Source: Larkinella humicola (GTDB taxonomy: Bacteria > Bacteroidota > Bacteroidia > Cytophagales > Spirosomataceae). From it: 64,000 nucleotides of DNA. Made by a program: the position numbers and the translations under genes. Where the stretch lies: positions 1 through 64,000 of the forward strand of contig NZ_VTWS01000009.1 in NCBI RefSeq assembly GCF_008727875.1, in the 5' to 3' direction. Below are positions 26,495 through 37,300 of the stretch, in pieces. Numbering within the stretch: the stretch's first letter is position 1; every line of letters starts with the position of its first letter. The notes beneath the pieces were generated by a model. It had not been told where the DNA came from and did no database searches. It saw only the letters and a program-made list of their open reading frames with translations.

Positions 26495-27979
26495 TCAACG
26501 GATGGCGAAGGAATACAGATCAGCATCCCGAACGTTGAATTTCAACCGAATTTTCCGATCGCCCAGTTCTTTGACGGTTTTGCCGTTTTTCCAGCTTACC
26601 AGGCCATCGATTTGATCGCCGACCAACAATTCCGACTCTTCAAAACCGGCAATGGCCTTGCCATTATCATCCAAAACCGCCACTTTCACGTAACCCACCG
26701 ACGAAGTTGCGTAATTAGCGACCAGGTTATTTCCCTGAAGAACAAGCGGTTTCGTCACGACGCTTCCTTCTGTATAACCGCCATGCAGGGAAGCAAAACC
26801 GTCCGTACGCAGGGTCATGCGCTCCAGAAAAACCGCCTTGGTGCCGTAGGCCCGGGTGACGAAAAATGACATTTCGGCTGGACCGGTTGCAATGACGCCC
26901 ATCGCCGGAATGTTACTCCGCGCTCCCCAGTTTTTCTGCTCGGAACCCGGCCGGACAAACGACTCCATGAATTTCCGGTTGTAAACTGTTCCGCCCCTGG
27001 AAGTCATAAAAACGCCATCGGCAACGCCCTTCCACTGGGTTTTGTCAGTCCCGTTTTCGATCAACTGTGCATCCGAAAGCACTTTTAACTGGGGTGAAAA
27101 GCGGAAAGGCATGGAAATCAGAAGCTGGGGTGCTCTGAAATAGGGTTGTGTGGTGTTGGTGTACAGATGTTCCCGTGCGGTGTCGCCGAAGGTCATCATT
27201 TCCGGTTTTGACCAATGGATGAAATCGCGGGACGTGGACCGGGCAATGGACCGAATGCCGCCAATGGGATACAGTTCACCCGGTTTTCCACCCGTCCAGG
27301 CGCGGAGGTAGATAGCGTAAACTTTTTCCTCAGGCACCCACGTCAGTACATTCTGGGAGTCCAGTGCATAATCATGGAACAAAGCCGCGGTATCCCTGGC
27401 GTAGCGTTTCCAGTGAATGCCATCCGGCGAAACATACCGGAACAGCCCGCTGGACGGAATTTTGGTGTTCGACTCTCCGCCAACAGCTTTGTACCGTTCG
27501 TCGGCCGGAACACCGGGCCGGTTGTCGTAAAGCACCGCCAGATTATGCGTACTCCGCTGAGGATTGTCGCCCAGCGCCACGTTGTTCTCCAGCGTGCCGT
27601 TCACCTTGAAAAGCTTCAGTTTCGGTTTCATCCAGTGAATACCGTCCTGACTTTCAGCGTAACACGTAACCTGCTGATCACCTTTGCCTTCATAGCCGGC
27701 CAGCCCCCGGTAATATAGCTGAAAGCGGTCACCGGCGTTCACAACGGACACGTACGTACAAAACTGTCCTTCCCAGGGTTCGGTAAATTGCAGCACTTTT
27801 CCGGCCGAAACCGGAGTTCCCAGACGCAGTTCCAGGTTGGTGCGTGTGTCGATCAGGTAATCGTCGACAAACAGCTCCCGCTGGTTTCGGAGAATAATGG
27901 GTTGGTTTTGGGCAAATCCAACGAAAGACGCACAAAATGAACCGATAAGAATCACGGTTCGAACACTGAAAAAGGTCAT
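26495..27979 (-). CDS. secreted beta-propeller glycosidase-like protein (GH32/GH43-like fold)
   Basis: 494 aa from ATG 27979, chosen because the signal peptide (SFVGFAQ) begins there. The frame is open for 100 codons further upstream but that part overlaps the M28 gene and looks non-coding. RELFVDDYLI opens the mature protein. Repeating blade motifs such as YYRGLAGYEG, CYAESQDGIHW, FRYVSPDGIHWKRY and SRDFIHWSKPEMM resemble five-bladed propeller glycosidases. The catalytic acids cannot be assigned with confidence. It lies 77 bp after the M28 gene, with a hairpin between them. Confidence 0.7.
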   Translation of the reverse strand: MTFFSVRTVILIGSFCASFVGFAQNQPIILRNQRELFVDDYLIDTRTNLELRLGTPVSAGKVLQFTEPWEGQFCTYVSVVNAGDRFQLYYRGLAGYEGKGDQQVTCYAESQDGIHWMKPKLKLFKVNGTLENNVALGDNPQRSTHNLAVLYDNRPGVPADERYKAVGGESNTKIPSSGLFRYVSPDGIHWKRYARDTAALFHDYALDSQNVLTWVPEEKVYAIYLRAWTGGKPGELYPIGGIRSIARSTSRDFIHWSKPEMMTFGDTAREHLYTNTTQPYFRAPQLLISMPFRFSPQLKVLSDAQLIENGTDKTQWKGVADGVFMTSRGGTVYNRKFMESFVRPGSEQKNWGARSNIPAMGVIATGPAEMSFFVTRAYGTKAVFLERMTLRTDGFASLHGGYTEGSVVTKPLVLQGNNLVANYATSSVGYVKVAVLDDNGKAIAGFEESELLVGDQIDGLVSWKNGKTVKELGDRKIRLKFNVRDADLYSFAIR

Positions 27980-28006
27980 GGTAACGGGTCGGGTTAGTGG
28001 CAGATG

Positions 28007-28044
28007 CCTTCGGGCAATCAAAAATCTCCTCAACTGCCCGAAGG
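28007..28044. other. intercistronic hairpin
   Basis: CCTTCGGGCA (28007-28016) and TGCCCGAAGG (28035-28044) are perfectly complementary across an 18-nt loop. No T tract follows on the minus strand. It could be an mRNA-processing or attenuation site between the M28 and propeller genes. Confidence 0.5.
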
Positions 28045-28056
28045 TACCAAAAACCG

Positions 28057-30246
28057 CTATTTTTTCCCTCCGCCCAGGGTCGCCGGATTGCCCGAAGCCA
28101 TGCCTTCCACCAGCGTTCCCAACCGGTCGCTCAGGGTTTGGATGGCTTTCTTGTAGCGGGATTCCAGATCGGGCAGGTTGGCGGTCGATTTCAGCGACGC
28201 TTCGTAGAGCAGGCCCGGCAGCATCCACGACGCATACCCGCTGTTCGGATCTGAAGAAGCATACAACGAGCGATACCACGATCCGAATGCCATGCCTTTG
28301 GGGTCGATGAACGACTGTTCCAGTTGGCGCATGGTTTTGTTCAGTTCCGCCAGTTTATCGGTGCGACCCGCCTGTAAATAATTCTGGCGGGCGGTTTCGG
28401 CCGCTTCGGCATTCTTTTTCAGATCGACCACCGCTGTCAGCAACGGTTCGATGGAATAGGTCGGCGAATACGCTTTGATGGCTTTTTCGGCGGCTTTCAA
28501 ATGCGTCGACAGATCGTTGGCGTAGCGCACCAGATCATAGGGCAGCACGTCGGCATTCGCCAGGCGCAGCGTCATGGTTCCCACCACCTGCTCCACCATC
28601 GGCCCCATTTTGTAGGTCGGATCGGCAAATTTATCGTAGAAAAACAGGTCGTCGTAGGACGAATGGTAGAGCGTCGGGCCACCCGTTCCGGCGTTCAGCG
28701 ACGGAATGCCGACGTGCATGTAGGGCGCAATGTGATCCGAACCACCACCCAGGTTGCCGATGACCGGCTCGTTGACGACCGTAGCCGGTGCTGATGAAGC
28801 AATGCCAACCGTGCTGCCACCCCGACGACCGCCCTGCCCCAGCCAATGCTCATAGACGGTTTTGTTGGAATCAGGATATTGAACAGCCTGCGTGGCTTCA
28901 ATCAGAATCTTTTTCAGGGACGGCGACGCGCTGGCTCCGAAATTCCGGCCCGACACGGCAGCATCGTAATTCATGTAGGCAACGGCTTTCTGCGTCAGTT
29001 CATCCCGAAACTGCTCCGCCCATTCCGCCGAGCCGATAACGCCGAACTCTTCGGCATCCCAGTGCGCTATTTTGATCGTTCGCCGGGGTTTTTGACCGGT
29101 TTTTGCCAGTTTGCCCAACGATTCGGTCAGACTCAGCAACATCGCCGTGCCGCTGTTGGGATCGGTAGCCCCGAACGACCAGGCGTCGTAATGGCACCCG
29201 GCAATGATCCATTCGTCGGGAAATTCCGTTCCAACCATTGTTCCAACCACTTCATAAATTCGGGTGATGGCTTTTTCCTGCTTCACCATCAGCCGCACTT
29301 TCAGGGCCGAACCGCCTTCCAGACGGTACGTAAACGGCAAACCGCCCTGCCAGCCCGTCGGAACGGCCTTGCTGCCCGTCATGCGTTTCAGAATTTCGGT
29401 GGCCGAACCGTACGGAATGGGCGTCACCGGAATGGTGTGCAGGGCAACATCCTTCGGATCGAGCCGTTTGATTTTGGTTTTTCCGTCGATCGGCAACGCG
29501 GGTTCGCCGGGCGTCAGCGGGTCGCCGGTGTACGGAACCGTCAGCAACGATCCGCGCTGAATGACGCTCTCGCTGGGTTGCGGTCCTTCCGGAAACGTCA
29601 AACCTTTGGTGTAGCCGTTGTCGGCCGGATCGGTGTAAATGATCACCCCGGCAGCTCCGGCGGCCTGGGCAAACAGGGCTTTGTAGCCCCGGAAATTACC
29701 GCCATAACGCGCCATGACGATTTTTCCCTGCACCGAAATACCCATTGCCTTCAGTTGCTCGAAGTCTTCCTTGCGTCCGTAGTTGGCGTAAACGATTTCC
29801 GCCGTGACGTCGCCCGAACCGGAATAGGCATTCCAGCCCGGCATCAGGCGCGGGTCTTTGGCGTATTTGTCCTCCGCAAAAAGATACTCCCGAATGTTCA
29901 GCGGCTGGCGAATGGGTTCTACCAGTTCGACGGCAATTTCGCCCGGACCTTTGGGTAAATAAATGTCGTGCGGGTAAATATCGACCTGCCAGCCCGCTTT
30001 CCGCATGGTTTCGGCGATATAGTCCCGAACTTTCTCATTTTCGGGCGTTCCGGCCACGTGGGGCACGCTGCTCAGCATTTCGAGGTGCTTTTTAAAAGCT
30101 GCCGACGACTGGTGTTTCTTGAATTCGGCTTCCGCTTTTTCCTCAGTGGCCTGACGAGCGGGGGTAAAACCGGTAAATTTTTGGGCCTGTGCCGCGGTCA
30201 GACTCAACGCCAGCCAAAGCACTGAGCAAACGGAGTTGTGTTTCAT
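28057..30246 (-). CDS. secreted M28-family metallopeptidase (glutamate carboxypeptidase II-like)
   Basis: 729 aa with a signal peptide (TAAQAQ). A PA domain (about 120-270) is inserted in the N-terminal half. The zinc-peptidase core follows: CHYDAWSFGATDPNSG, HWDAEEFGVIGSAEW (metal ligand and catalytic Glu) and GGSDHIAPYMHVGIP. A transferrin-receptor-like helical dimerisation domain closes the protein (about 590-710). Domain order and length fit the GCPII/NAALADase group, which removes C-terminal acidic residues from peptides. It is probably periplasmic. Its start is divergent from the DUF885 gene. Confidence 0.92.
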   Translation of the reverse strand: MKHNSVCSVLWLALSLTAAQAQKFTGFTPARQATEEKAEAEFKKHQSSAAFKKHLEMLSSVPHVAGTPENEKVRDYIAETMRKAGWQVDIYPHDIYLPKGPGEIAVELVEPIRQPLNIREYLFAEDKYAKDPRLMPGWNAYSGSGDVTAEIVYANYGRKEDFEQLKAMGISVQGKIVMARYGGNFRGYKALFAQAAGAAGVIIYTDPADNGYTKGLTFPEGPQPSESVIQRGSLLTVPYTGDPLTPGEPALPIDGKTKIKRLDPKDVALHTIPVTPIPYGSATEILKRMTGSKAVPTGWQGGLPFTYRLEGGSALKVRLMVKQEKAITRIYEVVGTMVGTEFPDEWIIAGCHYDAWSFGATDPNSGTAMLLSLTESLGKLAKTGQKPRRTIKIAHWDAEEFGVIGSAEWAEQFRDELTQKAVAYMNYDAAVSGRNFGASASPSLKKILIEATQAVQYPDSNKTVYEHWLGQGGRRGGSTVGIASSAPATVVNEPVIGNLGGGSDHIAPYMHVGIPSLNAGTGGPTLYHSSYDDLFFYDKFADPTYKMGPMVEQVVGTMTLRLANADVLPYDLVRYANDLSTHLKAAEKAIKAYSPTYSIEPLLTAVVDLKKNAEAAETARQNYLQAGRTDKLAELNKTMRQLEQSFIDPKGMAFGSWYRSLYASSDPNSGYASWMLPGLLYEASLKSTANLPDLESRYKKAIQTLSDRLGTLVEGMASGNPATLGGGKK

Positions 30247-30370
30247 AGATGAGCAGGTTGTTCAGGTTAACAGGCCTAAAAGTTACAGAATAGTTGGCAA
30301 AAATCGTTTTTGGCCGAATATTTTCCGGTTTTTATTATACAATAACTACTTTAGTGAATTGAAACCACCG

Positions 30371-32125
30371 ATGAAACCGTCCATGAAACCACCGTTTACC
30401 CGTTCTTTCCTTTCCTTCCTGCTTTTTGTCGGCCCACTGGTGGCATTCGCTCAACCGAATCCGGCGAACGGATTATACCGGCAAACGAGCGATGTTCATC
30501 ATCTGCTGACGAACTACGAAGCCGATCGGGGCAGTCTCAGCCGGTTTTACACCCTTGAAAATTCGCCCGAACGGCGGGAGCGTTTCAAGACGTTTCATGC
30601 TGATTACCTGCGGCAATTGCAGCAACTGGATTTCGACCGGATGAGCACCGACAGCCGGGTGGATTACCTGCTGTTTCAACGCAACCTGAAGAAAGCGCTT
30701 CAGGAATTAGCAGACGAAGAACGCGAGGTTAACCAGACCAAAGACTGGTTTCCGTTTGCGGACAAAATCTACGCGCTGGAAAAACTCCGTCGGCGCGGAA
30801 TGCCGCTGGTGGCCGAGCAGGTGGCTGCGGACCTGAACGCCATTGGAAAACAGATCATCACGGTTCGGAAGGTGGTGGAGAAAACCGAAAAGATCGAACC
30901 GGCGCAGGCCCGACGCGCCGAAGGAACCGCCAAAGGCTTGCAGGCTGCCCTGAAAAGCGTCTTTACGTTCTACAACGCCTACGACCCGCAATTTAGCTGG
31001 TGGGTGCCCGAACCGTACCGAAAAACCGATAGTCTGTTGACAACCTATACGGCTTTGCTGACCAAAAAAGTCAGAGAGGCCGCGCCGACCAAAGACGACG
31101 GCAGCGGTATTTCGGGCATTGCCGTGGGTCGTGAAGAACTGCTCCGGCAGCTTCAGTTTGAACTCATTCCGTATTCGCCGGAAGAACTGATCGACATTGC
31201 CAACCGCGAATTTGCGTGGTGCGACCGGGAGTTGCTGAAAGCTTCGCAGGAGATGGGGTTTGGCGCGGACTGGAAAGCCGCTCAGGAAAAAGTCAAAAAT
31301 ACCGCCGTTCCGGCTGGCAAACAGCCTGAACTGATCTTACGGCTGTATGATGAATCCATTGCGTTCCTGAAAAAAAACGACCTGGTGACCATTCCGCCCA
31401 TCGCCGAAGAAACCTGGCGAATGAACATGATGGCAGCCGCCCGGCAGAAGGTGTCACCGTTCTTTCTGGGGGGCGAATCCATCCTGATTTCGTATCCGAC
31501 GAACACCATGGAGCACGAGGATAAGCTGATGAGTATGCGGGGCAACAATCCGCACTTTTCGCGCTCGACGGTTCACCACGAACTGATTGCCGGACACCAT
31601 CTCCAGGGGTTTATGAACAACCGCTATAAGACCTACCGCAATTTCGACACACCCTTCTGGACGGAGGGCTGGGCCTTGTATTGGGAAATGATTCTGTGGG
31701 ACATGAAGTTTCCGCAGTCGCCCGAAGACCGGATCGGGATGTTGTTCTGGCGGATGCACCGCTGCGCCCGCATCATTTTTTCGCTCAATTACCACCTCGG
31801 CAAATGGTCCCCGCAGCAGTGCATCGACTTTCTGGTGGACCGGGTTGGCCACGAGCGGGCTAATGCCGAGGGCGAAGTGCGCCGGTCGTTCGTGGGCGGT
31901 TATCCCCCGCTCTACCAACTGGCTTACATGACGGGCGGTTTTCAGTTTTACGGCCTGAAAAAGGAATTCGTGGACAGTAAAAAAATGACCTACAAGCAAT
32001 TCCACGACGCCATTTTGCAACTCAACGCCATGCCGGTCGAAATGATCCGGGCCATTCTGACCAATCAGAAACTGAGCAAAGATTTCAAGACCTCCTGGCG
32101 GTTTTATGAGAAAGACGGGAAGTAA
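30371..32125 (+). CDS. secreted DUF885-family putative metallopeptidase
   Basis: 584 aa from ATG 30371, where the signal peptide begins (SFLLFVGPLVAFAQ). The frame is open further upstream to 30236 but that part crosses into the start of the divergent gene. The conserved zinc-like motif HHELIAGHHLQGFMN and TEGWALYWE define the DUF885 family, thought to be M32/M2-like helical zinc peptidases. Glu in TEGWALYWE is the probable third ligand. The substrate is unknown. It forms a divergent pair with the M28 gene (124 bp between starts), so the two may be co-regulated peptidases. Confidence 0.85.
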   Translation: MKPSMKPPFTRSFLSFLLFVGPLVAFAQPNPANGLYRQTSDVHHLLTNYEADRGSLSRFYTLENSPERRERFKTFHADYLRQLQQLDFDRMSTDSRVDYLLFQRNLKKALQELADEEREVNQTKDWFPFADKIYALEKLRRRGMPLVAEQVAADLNAIGKQIITVRKVVEKTEKIEPAQARRAEGTAKGLQAALKSVFTFYNAYDPQFSWWVPEPYRKTDSLLTTYTALLTKKVREAAPTKDDGSGISGIAVGREELLRQLQFELIPYSPEELIDIANREFAWCDRELLKASQEMGFGADWKAAQEKVKNTAVPAGKQPELILRLYDESIAFLKKNDLVTIPPIAEETWRMNMMAAARQKVSPFFLGGESILISYPTNTMEHEDKLMSMRGNNPHFSRSTVHHELIAGHHLQGFMNNRYKTYRNFDTPFWTEGWALYWEMILWDMKFPQSPEDRIGMLFWRMHRCARIIFSLNYHLGKWSPQQCIDFLVDRVGHERANAEGEVRRSFVGGYPPLYQLAYMTGGFQFYGLKKEFVDSKKMTYKQFHDAILQLNAMPVEMIRAILTNQKLSKDFKTSWRFYEKDGK

Positions 32126-32152
32126 ACGGTTTTGTGGTTCAGACAGACAGTC

Positions 32153-34216
32153 TTACGGCTTTTTCGGAACAATCAGGAAAGGGTAGCTAAATGATCCGAT
32201 GGTGGTTTCGGGGAACCCGGTTTCGGCAACGGACGACCGGGCCATCACCTGAGCCCGGCCAAACAGGAGTTCCAGCACATTTTTGACGCCCCTCATGCTC
32301 AAATTGCCCCGTTCACGCATTTTAATGACATTACGCAAGTCAAATTTTTCGAGGGATGCCAGCACTTTGAACGTTTCGCTTCCGTAGGGCGCAGAAATTG
32401 CCACGCGGCTCGGAATGATCAGGCTTTGCTTCGGTTCAAGTCGGTATTGGTCGGGCGTATCGGGCGTGTTTGGTCGGGGAAAAATAACCGACACGATGCC
32501 GTCGGGTTGAATGTCGATCACGGAATAATAAACCGGTAAATCGCCGGCATTGATCATGCGCACCGAAATCCACCCCGGCGGCAACGCCAGCAACCCATTC
32601 TGAAGAAACGGCTGCCGACTGGTGGTATCGTTGGCGTCGCGGCTTTGGGGTTTGTTGGGAAGGATTTCCATCCGAACGTCGATACCGGGATACGATGGAT
32701 TGAAATTTTGCAGAAATGTGGCCTGTACATAATCCTGAATCCGGAGACTCACCCTCTCTGCCCCGCCCGGTTCATCCAGTTTTATCAAGTCGCCAAATTG
32801 CGTTCCATCAGACATTCGCTTCACGGCCACCCGCGAAAATCCCGCGGAATCGCGCTGGCAGAGTTGCAAGTCGGGCGTCGTCCGGTCAAATTTCACCAGC
32901 GGCAGTTTAGCCAATGAAGCCTGCATCTGTTGCCGCAAGGCGGGTCGCTGCAGGCTGTCGAGACTAACCCGAACCGTTAGATCGCCAAAAGTCCGCTCCT
33001 GCAGAAACACCCAGTATTCACTCTCCAGACCCGGAGGAAGCGGTTTGGCCAGGTTGATGGTCGTCGAAAACAGCGTACCGGTCGCTACGGTGCCCGAAAC
33101 GGCCTTCGTAGCCATCGCGGGATTTTGGGTTCCGGCCGGGCAAACGCGGACGGTTGTTCCGGGATAAATCATTTCCAACCGGCCCGCCGGAATGGTCAAC
33201 TGGCGCCGGTTTTCAGCCATTTCGCTGATCGTGTAATAGGCTTGCTGCTCCACCACCTGCCCTCCAAACAGTTGCCGGTCCACATCCCCTTCCACTTCGG
33301 GGTGCTGACTTTTGCCCATGCGCAGCAACTCCGTAACAATCCGGTTGAATAATAACCGGTAGGTCTCCCCCGGCCGAAGGTTCGTCATCGATCGGGTGAA
33401 CGCGTAGGAGAGTGATCCGGCGGGCATTTTGGTTGCCGTAATGCACTCCTGATTGACTTCATTGGCCCGGGCTGCCGAGATCACGACGTAGGGTGCCATA
33501 TCGGTCTGGCTGGCGGGGCGGTTGTAGGTCGCAGCCAAAAAAGGGCGCGGTTTTGGCGCAACCGGGGGGGCGGTTTTGGTTTTATGATTTGCCAGATACA
33601 TCGGCTTTTTGTTGCCTCGCAAGAGGAACGGGCCATCGTTTCCGCGCGTAATGGTGCCGGAATGACAGGCATCAGCAATCAGCAGGACGTCGCCATCGGC
33701 CCCCAGTTTGGTACGAAGGCGGTTGATGGATTCGCCCAGGTCTTCATCGCGCAGGTGCTGGCTTCCGTCATACGCTGCAAATTCACCGGTCGTATCGCTC
33801 GGTGCGCCGTAACACACGATGGCTTCGTCGAGGGCATCCAGTTCATCGCTGTCATTATCATTAATCTGCTGGCCGTGGCTGGAGAAATGAATGACCACAA
33901 TATCCCCTTTCTGGCTATGGGCAATCAGGGTGTCTACGGCCGCCAGAATACCTTTCCGGGTCGCTTGGGCGTCGCGCAGCACAACGATGTCCGTAAAATT
34001 TTGCCGTTTCAGCGCGCCCTGAATCAGCAACACATCGTTGGCCGAATTGATATCCGGCCAGTCGGTGTTGCCCCGGTTTTTGTTGGTTTCGTTCGGATAG
34101 TCGCCAATGGCAACAATGAGGGCGCGTTTGGTCTGGGCCAGCGCGGGCGTCGTTGCCAGCACCAACGCAGCTAAAACCGCCAGAACCGAATACGGGATAA
34201 ATTGACGAAGATCCAT
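32153..34216 (-). CDS. exported caspase-like cysteine peptidase with DUF4384-like domain
   Basis: 687 aa with a signal peptide ending TPALAQ. The caspase-like (C14, metacaspase type I) domain spans about 30-290, with KRALIVAIGDYP, catalytic His114 in HFSSHGQQ and Cys184 in ADACHSG. The middle part is unassigned. About 545-640 (PVYYSVIDIQPDGIVSVIFPRP by its start) resembles DUF4384, common behind bacterial caspases. The domain should act in the periplasm or outside the cell. It is preceded by the shared TGTTAC-N17-GAATAA promoter (34255-34283). The TPR-caspase gene lies 104 bp upstream in the same direction with its own copy of the promoter. Confidence 0.9.
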   Translation of the reverse strand: MDLRQFIPYSVLAVLAALVLATTPALAQTKRALIVAIGDYPNETNKNRGNTDWPDINSANDVLLIQGALKRQNFTDIVVLRDAQATRKGILAAVDTLIAHSQKGDIVVIHFSSHGQQINDNDSDELDALDEAIVCYGAPSDTTGEFAAYDGSQHLRDEDLGESINRLRTKLGADGDVLLIADACHSGTITRGNDGPFLLRGNKKPMYLANHKTKTAPPVAPKPRPFLAATYNRPASQTDMAPYVVISAARANEVNQECITATKMPAGSLSYAFTRSMTNLRPGETYRLLFNRIVTELLRMGKSQHPEVEGDVDRQLFGGQVVEQQAYYTISEMAENRRQLTIPAGRLEMIYPGTTVRVCPAGTQNPAMATKAVSGTVATGTLFSTTINLAKPLPPGLESEYWVFLQERTFGDLTVRVSLDSLQRPALRQQMQASLAKLPLVKFDRTTPDLQLCQRDSAGFSRVAVKRMSDGTQFGDLIKLDEPGGAERVSLRIQDYVQATFLQNFNPSYPGIDVRMEILPNKPQSRDANDTTSRQPFLQNGLLALPPGWISVRMINAGDLPVYYSVIDIQPDGIVSVIFPRPNTPDTPDQYRLEPKQSLIIPSRVAISAPYGSETFKVLASLEKFDLRNVIKMRERGNLSMRGVKNVLELLFGRAQVMARSSVAETGFPETTIGSFSYPFLIVPKKP

Positions 34217-34254
34217 AGAAAAAAGACTTAGGTTGAAAGAACGTATTCAGTGGG

Positions 34255-34283
34255 TTATTCCGAAAACCGGGCAAAAAGTAACA
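34255..34283 (-). promoter_or_regulatory. shared ECF-type promoter, caspase gene 1
   Basis: Minus strand: TGTTAC, 17 bp, GAATAA. The downstream hexamer ends 38 bp before the start codon at 34216. The two bases before GAATAA are CG. Confidence 0.8.
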
Positions 34284-34319
34284 GGTGCGAACGGCCGAAA
34301 TGGGTTAAGAGTAGCGGTT

Positions 34320-37300
34320 TTATTTCTTTTCCGGGCAATAGGTTCGCATCAAGTTCATAAACCCGGTGTCCGGTTTGATGGGATCAAAATCGGGATTGGT
34401 CAGAATGACGCTGGCATCGGTGCCGAAGCCTTGTTTAAAGGCTTTCTCCAAGTGGGGTAACGCTTCTTTTGTATTGCCTTGCCGGGCAAACCAGCGGGCG
34501 TAGAAATAGGGCGCTTCCCACAGGTTGACCGTGGCTATTTTTTCGAGCCGCTGCCCCCACTGCCAGGCTTCGGCATACCGGTTTTGGCGCAAGAGGGCAA
34601 CGGCCAGTGTCTGCGTAGCCCGCACGTTGATCGAGTCCATGCGCAGCACGGCCCTTGCTTCGGTTTCACCTGCGACGGCATCACCCGATCGGACCTGAGC
34701 TGTAGCTAATAAATTATGGTAATCTATATTATATGGCTTCAACCGAATGGCCTCCTGTAAAGTAGGTATTGCTTTGGCTGGTTGACCCAGATCGATATGA
34801 GCTAATCCAATTTGGAACTGATAATTGTCGTTATCACTACCTTCTGGCTTGGTGGCAATTGCTTTCGCGTACCAATGGATAATTTGATCATACTGGTTCC
34901 GATCAATAGAAATGTGACCCATAATTGCGTAAGCTATCGCCAGGCGTTCAATCACTTTATGGTCTCGTTGTGCAGCTATTGGATAAGCGGCTGTATCAAT
35001 GGCAAGCACACGGCTACACATTTCAAAAGCCAAGTCATTCTTTCTGAGCTTATTGTAGTATAACCAGGCCGCTTCAATAGGGTAAGTGGAGTTAGCGCTA
35101 TCAACGTAAGCGGCTTGGCGGTAAGCTTCGGCCGCTGGTTGATATTGGCCGACAATCTTCTGGATTTTTCCCATAAAAGCCAGTGCCTGGACATTTTTAG
35201 GATTCAACCGAATGGCCTCTGTAAAGGCGGCAAGAGCCTCTGGATATTTATTTTGTTTAGCCAGTATTCCACCTCTTAAAAACCATTGAGCATCATCTTT
35301 GGGGTTAAGTCTCTGAACCTGTTGACAAAGTGCCAAAGCTTCATCGTCATGATGCCCAACCATTACCAATGTCATAGCTAACTTTAACAGAACTTCCGGC
35401 TGATCAGGTATCAGAGCAACGGCCCGGCGATAGATACTTTCTGCTGCAATATATTTTCTATTAGAAAAATAGAGGTTACCTAGCTCTACAGATACATCAT
35501 CCCCTTCAGTACTCAGCGAGTCGGCCAGTTGAAAGCAATGCCAGGCTTGTAATGTATCGTTTAGGGCTAAATATACCCTACCCAACCTAAATTGGGAACT
35601 GGCAAAGGATGGATTGATCAACATCGCTTGTTTAGCAAAAAGCAAAGCGGCAGAATAATTCTTGTTTTCGAACTCAAGGTCATAGCGCACTAGCAATCCG
35701 ATTAGATTTCCCGGATTCAAGCGTAAACTAACTTGCGAATTTTCATCAGCCCATTGCCTGTCCATAGTTTGTTTGGTCTTTTCGTATCGTCGCAGATAAG
35801 CGAAGGCTATCATAGCATGCGAAAGGCCATCGGATGAGTTAAGTCGAAAATAACGCTCATAGGCATCAATACTTTCATTCCATCTTTGCTGTATAAAGTA
35901 GTTCAAGCCAATTTCAGCCAGTGCAAAAGCATAGGTCGAGTCCATTTTTAGCAAGTCTCGCGCTATACTGATTGCCTTGTCATGTTGACCAATCTTTCGG
36001 TATATGTCAATCTTAGCTGTTTGTATTTCATTTAGCCTTCCTTTATACTGTCTTTCATAACCTTCTATTCCTTTTTGCCGATGAAATTCAGTACGTTTTT
36101 CATCTTTTGATTCATGATAAAATTTAGCTAATCCAGCATGGCTCATGGGACTGGAAGCATCAAGTTTCAGGGCTTGTTCATAATACTTTTTGGCCTTACT
36201 AAATTGATTTCTTGTCAAATACTGTTCTCCTATTAAATTTAGTACAGCTACGCTGTTCGGCAATAATTCCAGGCATTTTTCCATATATATCATTGAGGAA
36301 TCGAGCTGCGTTAAAACAAAACTTGTCATACTCATTTCCCAATACGTATACGGCATATTCGGCTCCAATCTAGCCGATTCCCGGAAGCGATTCATAGCCA
36401 TCAGGGTCAGGCTATCGTTGAATTCGATCCGATTCCTTTTCGTGGTCAACAACCGTTTCCCTTCCAGAAATAATCGCCGGGCTGTCAGGTTCTGAATCAG
36501 GTTGTGATTATTCCCCAGCAGCACGATAGAGGTATCGATTTCAGCAATGGCGGAGTCGAGCTGGGCGATAGACGCAGGAAGTTCATATAGCCGAATCTCC
36601 TGCAACAGAGGCCGTAGCAACCCTTCCGTGCGAACTTGCAAAGCCGCCACGAGGTTTCGCGTCATCAGACCCCGCAATTTAGCGTTGTTGCGGGCGGGGA
36701 GTTGCCGCAGGTAATCCAGTGCCGACTGCCCGGCGGGGTGCAGCAGATGCCGGGCGGTGAGGGCCTGCTCAAACTGCTTATAGACCCGCTGTGTGGTCGA
36801 GTCGAGGCCCCGGAGCAGGTCGGCTTCAAAGCCCTTGGTTTGGGTGGCCGTCAGCAGGGAATAGTCGCGGGTTTTGCGCTGTTGATAAACCCGCAACGAG
36901 TCGGAATTGACGGTTCCGATGGACATATCGCCCTCGCCACCCAGCAGTTCCGGATGCTGGACGTGGGGTCGGGCGGTTTTGGGAACCGTGGTTTTCAGGT
37001 ATACCTCCAGTTCCGATTTGGTGACGATACGATCCTTGTCGCTGTCGGCCATGCCCATCAGGCCATCGACCAGGCAGTAGGAAAACAGCCCCCGGCCATT
37101 GCCGAATTCAACCCCTTCGATGGCCAGTTCACCCGGCTCACAGGACAGGATTTTGACCTGCCCCGCCCACTCCTTGCCCAGACCCAGCATCGTCCGGCTT
37201 TGGCCCACACTTCCGCCCATCAGCGCAAACGCCCCCGACCGGCAGGCATCGGCCACAAATACCACCTCGGCCCCGGCTGCGGTTAGTTCGTCGAGCCAGC

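Noticed and set aside
27980-28279. 100-codon N-terminal extension of the propeller glycosidase
   Set aside because: It overlaps the upstream M28 gene, lacks protein-like composition and precedes a clear signal peptide at 27979.
36636-37286. 216-aa plus-strand reading frame
   Set aside because: It is antisense to the caspase domain of the gene at 34320, with low-complexity, His/Gln/Gly-rich composition.
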